64,000 bases of DNA from JALHST01 sp038316335 (GTDB lineage Bacteria; Bacteroidota; Bacteroidia; Flavobacteriales; Flavobacteriaceae), in NCBI GenBank assembly GCA_038316335.1, contig JBBQAM010000009.1, positions 1 through 64,000 on the forward strand, in the 5' to 3' direction. Position 1 is the stretch's first letter. Each line of letters starts with the position of its first letter. This document shows positions 62,925-64,000 of this stretch, piece by piece. The notes under the pieces were generated by a model. It was not told the DNA's origin, did no database searches, and worked only from the letters and a program-made list of their open reading frames with translations. A program made the position numbers and the translations under genes.

Positions 62925-63668
62925 ATGGACCATCTCAAAAAAATTAGTATCGCTTTCGAACTTCATTCGGTTGAAGGCTTGGTAACCTGTTTCGAAAATG
63001 GGGCGGACCCAAATGCTTTGGTTCATGAAAAACCGCTCATTTATGAACTTATCAATATGTATACCCGGGGGCCAAGATTCAAAAGATGCATTCAGGCATT
63101 TGTTGATTATGGCCTCGTCTTTGACGACGAAGTTTTACTTGCCGTATTATTAGATGATGCAGCTTTGCTTAATGAGCTACTAGTGCAGAATACGAGTGCC
63201 CTTGCCAAAAAATATACGTTTCAATGTGCTTTTACACCACTGCAAGAGGTCTCGCTTTTGCACATCTGCGCCGAATACAATCATGTTTCCTGCGCAAAAA
63301 TCCTTGTTAAACACGGTGCAGATCCCAACATAAAAGCCGGATTTGACGCAAATGGTTTTGGCGGGCATACGCCAATCTTTCACACCGTAAACCAAGATGC
63401 CAACAAGAGTATCGATATGCTGAACTATTTAGTTTCATTAGCAGTCGATTTGTCGAGCACGGTAATCGGCCTTGTTTGGGGAAAGGGCTATGACTGGGAA
63501 ACCTTTATTCCAGCAGTTAATCCTATCAGCTATGCCATGATGGGCCTTCTTAGGCAATTTCAGAGAACCGAGGCGCAGATTTATGAAGTAATCAACATAC
63601 TTATGCAGGCCCGATATCAAATTGAATACACCCCAAAAAACATTCCTAATAGGTATTTAAATAGCTGA
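62925..63668 (+). CDS. Ankyrin-repeat protein
   Basis: 247 residues from ATG 62925. Ankyrin-type units are readable at GLVTCFENGADPNAL (about 20-34), SLLHICAEYNHVSCAKILVKHGADPNIKAG (one clean repeat near 109-138, given here in parts) and TPIFHTVNQDANKS...LNYLVSLAVDLS. The flanking repeats are degenerate. No signal peptide, so a cytosolic protein-binding role is likely. It lies 24 bp behind the small membrane protein gene. Confidence 0.82.
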   Translation: MDHLKKISIAFELHSVEGLVTCFENGADPNALVHEKPLIYELINMYTRGPRFKRCIQAFVDYGLVFDDEVLLAVLLDDAALLNELLVQNTSALAKKYTFQCAFTPLQEVSLLHICAEYNHVSCAKILVKHGADPNIKAGFDANGFGGHTPIFHTVNQDANKSIDMLNYLVSLAVDLSSTVIGLVWGKGYDWETFIPAVNPISYAMMGLLRQFQRTEAQIYEVINILMQARYQIEYTPKNIPNRYLNS

Positions 63669-63770
63669 TCTATAATATTAGCGTGGTTAAACACTAGATC
63701 ATGAAAATAAAAACAAGGACGATCATGGCGAAGTGCCAACCGTATGCTACTCACTTAAAATATTAAAAAA

Positions 63771-64000
63771 ATGAACATAACCGATACGATCGGATTTATC
63801 GGGGTAGCCCTGCTCCTGATCGCCTTTTTCCTAAATCTAAATGGAATCTTCGAAAAGGACCATATACTTTACATTTTGCTCAACATCGCTGGGGCCTTAT
63901 TGGCCTGTTTGGCTTCCGTACTTTTAGCTTATTTGCCCTTCATCATCCTTGAGGGGTGTTGGGTGCTGGTTTCATTGTATGCACTTACAAGATATCTTAC
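63771..64000 (+). CDS. CBU_0592-like membrane protein (partial)
   Basis: The frame opens at ATG 63771 and is cut by the window end after 76 codons. It shows three hydrophobic helices: TIGFIGVALLLIAFFLNL, YILLNIAGALLACLASVLLA and LPFIILEGCWVLVSLYAL. The segment order and the 'N..GA....A' and 'EGxWxxVSLY' features match CBU_0592-type proteins, small membrane proteins of about 80 residues. Only the last few residues should be missing. Function unknown. Confidence 0.75.
   Translation, partial: MNITDTIGFIGVALLLIAFFLNLNGIFEKDHILYILLNIAGALLACLASVLLAYLPFIILEGCWVLVSLYALTRYL

Noticed and set aside
1..64000. CRISPR arrays, tRNA, rRNA and transposase genes
   Set aside because: None seen by eye on either strand; a covariance-model scan would be needed to exclude small RNAs fully.

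Overview
The window looks like ordinary chromosome of a Bacteroidota bacterium, most likely a free-living (perhaps marine) member of the Flavobacteriaceae. The basis is the type of genes (PorT-like barrel, DUF6515, DUF6090, DUF3667 and FAS1 lipoproteins, GH140 and GH65 enzymes, bacillithiol enzyme BshC, type II NADH dehydrogenase). A second basis is the promoters: ten start codons are preceded by a perfect Bacteroidota -7 element, TAnnTTTG. I saw no rRNA, tRNA, CRISPR array, insertion sequence, prophage or recognisable defence island. Genus and species cannot be told from this sequence alone.

Layout. 0-10 kb: a barrel protein cut by the window edge, the chromosome-resolution recombinase xerD, ndh, an exported M20 peptidase, an ECF sigma factor with a membrane partner, and a nudL/plsC pair that faces a cyclophilin lipoprotein across overlapping start codons, then a TRIC-type channel. 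10-17 kb: a response regulator, gamma-glutamyltranspeptidase, a run of SDR, unknown and GNAT genes, a Tat-exported M24 peptidase, a DUF819 transporter and an ABM monooxygenase, followed by gene relics. 17.8-24.5 kb: a same-strand run of exported enzymes (Gfo/Idh/MocA oxidoreductase, serine hydrolase, GH140-like apiosidase, M28 peptidase) ending in a DUF2007 gene. 24.6-31.6 kb: a two-gene membrane or periplasmic sugar dehydrogenase (GMC flavoprotein plus Tat-carrying subunit 3), a TPR protein, nitronate monooxygenase and mnmA.

31.9-44.6 kb is mostly housekeeping: a four-domain FAS1 lipoprotein, DUF6515, yidC and pyrG in tandem, a Tat-exported hydroxypyruvate-isomerase-like protein, and a compact guaA - LysM/PBP1 - osmC - DUF922 operon. 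44.8-58.6 kb: GH65 hydrolase, SIMPL protein, a PPOX-class flavoprotein, bshC, a large M14 peptidase, DUF3667, then three exported proteins that could act together on sugars or lactones (ALO-type FAD oxidase, phosphotriesterase-like lipoprotein, Tat-exported Gfo/Idh/MocA enzyme). 58.6-64 kb: a long intergenic stretch with a perfect 14-bp palindrome, then small accessory genes (VOC, DUF6090, Zn alcohol dehydrogenase, a zinc-ribbon gene with an apparent frameshift, unknown small proteins, an ankyrin protein and a partial CBU_0592-like membrane protein).

No spectacular new system is evident. The most interesting points are the number of normally cytosolic enzyme families that carry export signals here, a predicted 3Fe-4S sugar dehydrogenase with no cytochrome subunit nearby, a PlsC-like enzyme with an altered catalytic motif, promoters that abut start codons (leaderless mRNAs), head-to-head overlapping start codons, and several decayed or frameshifted small genes.
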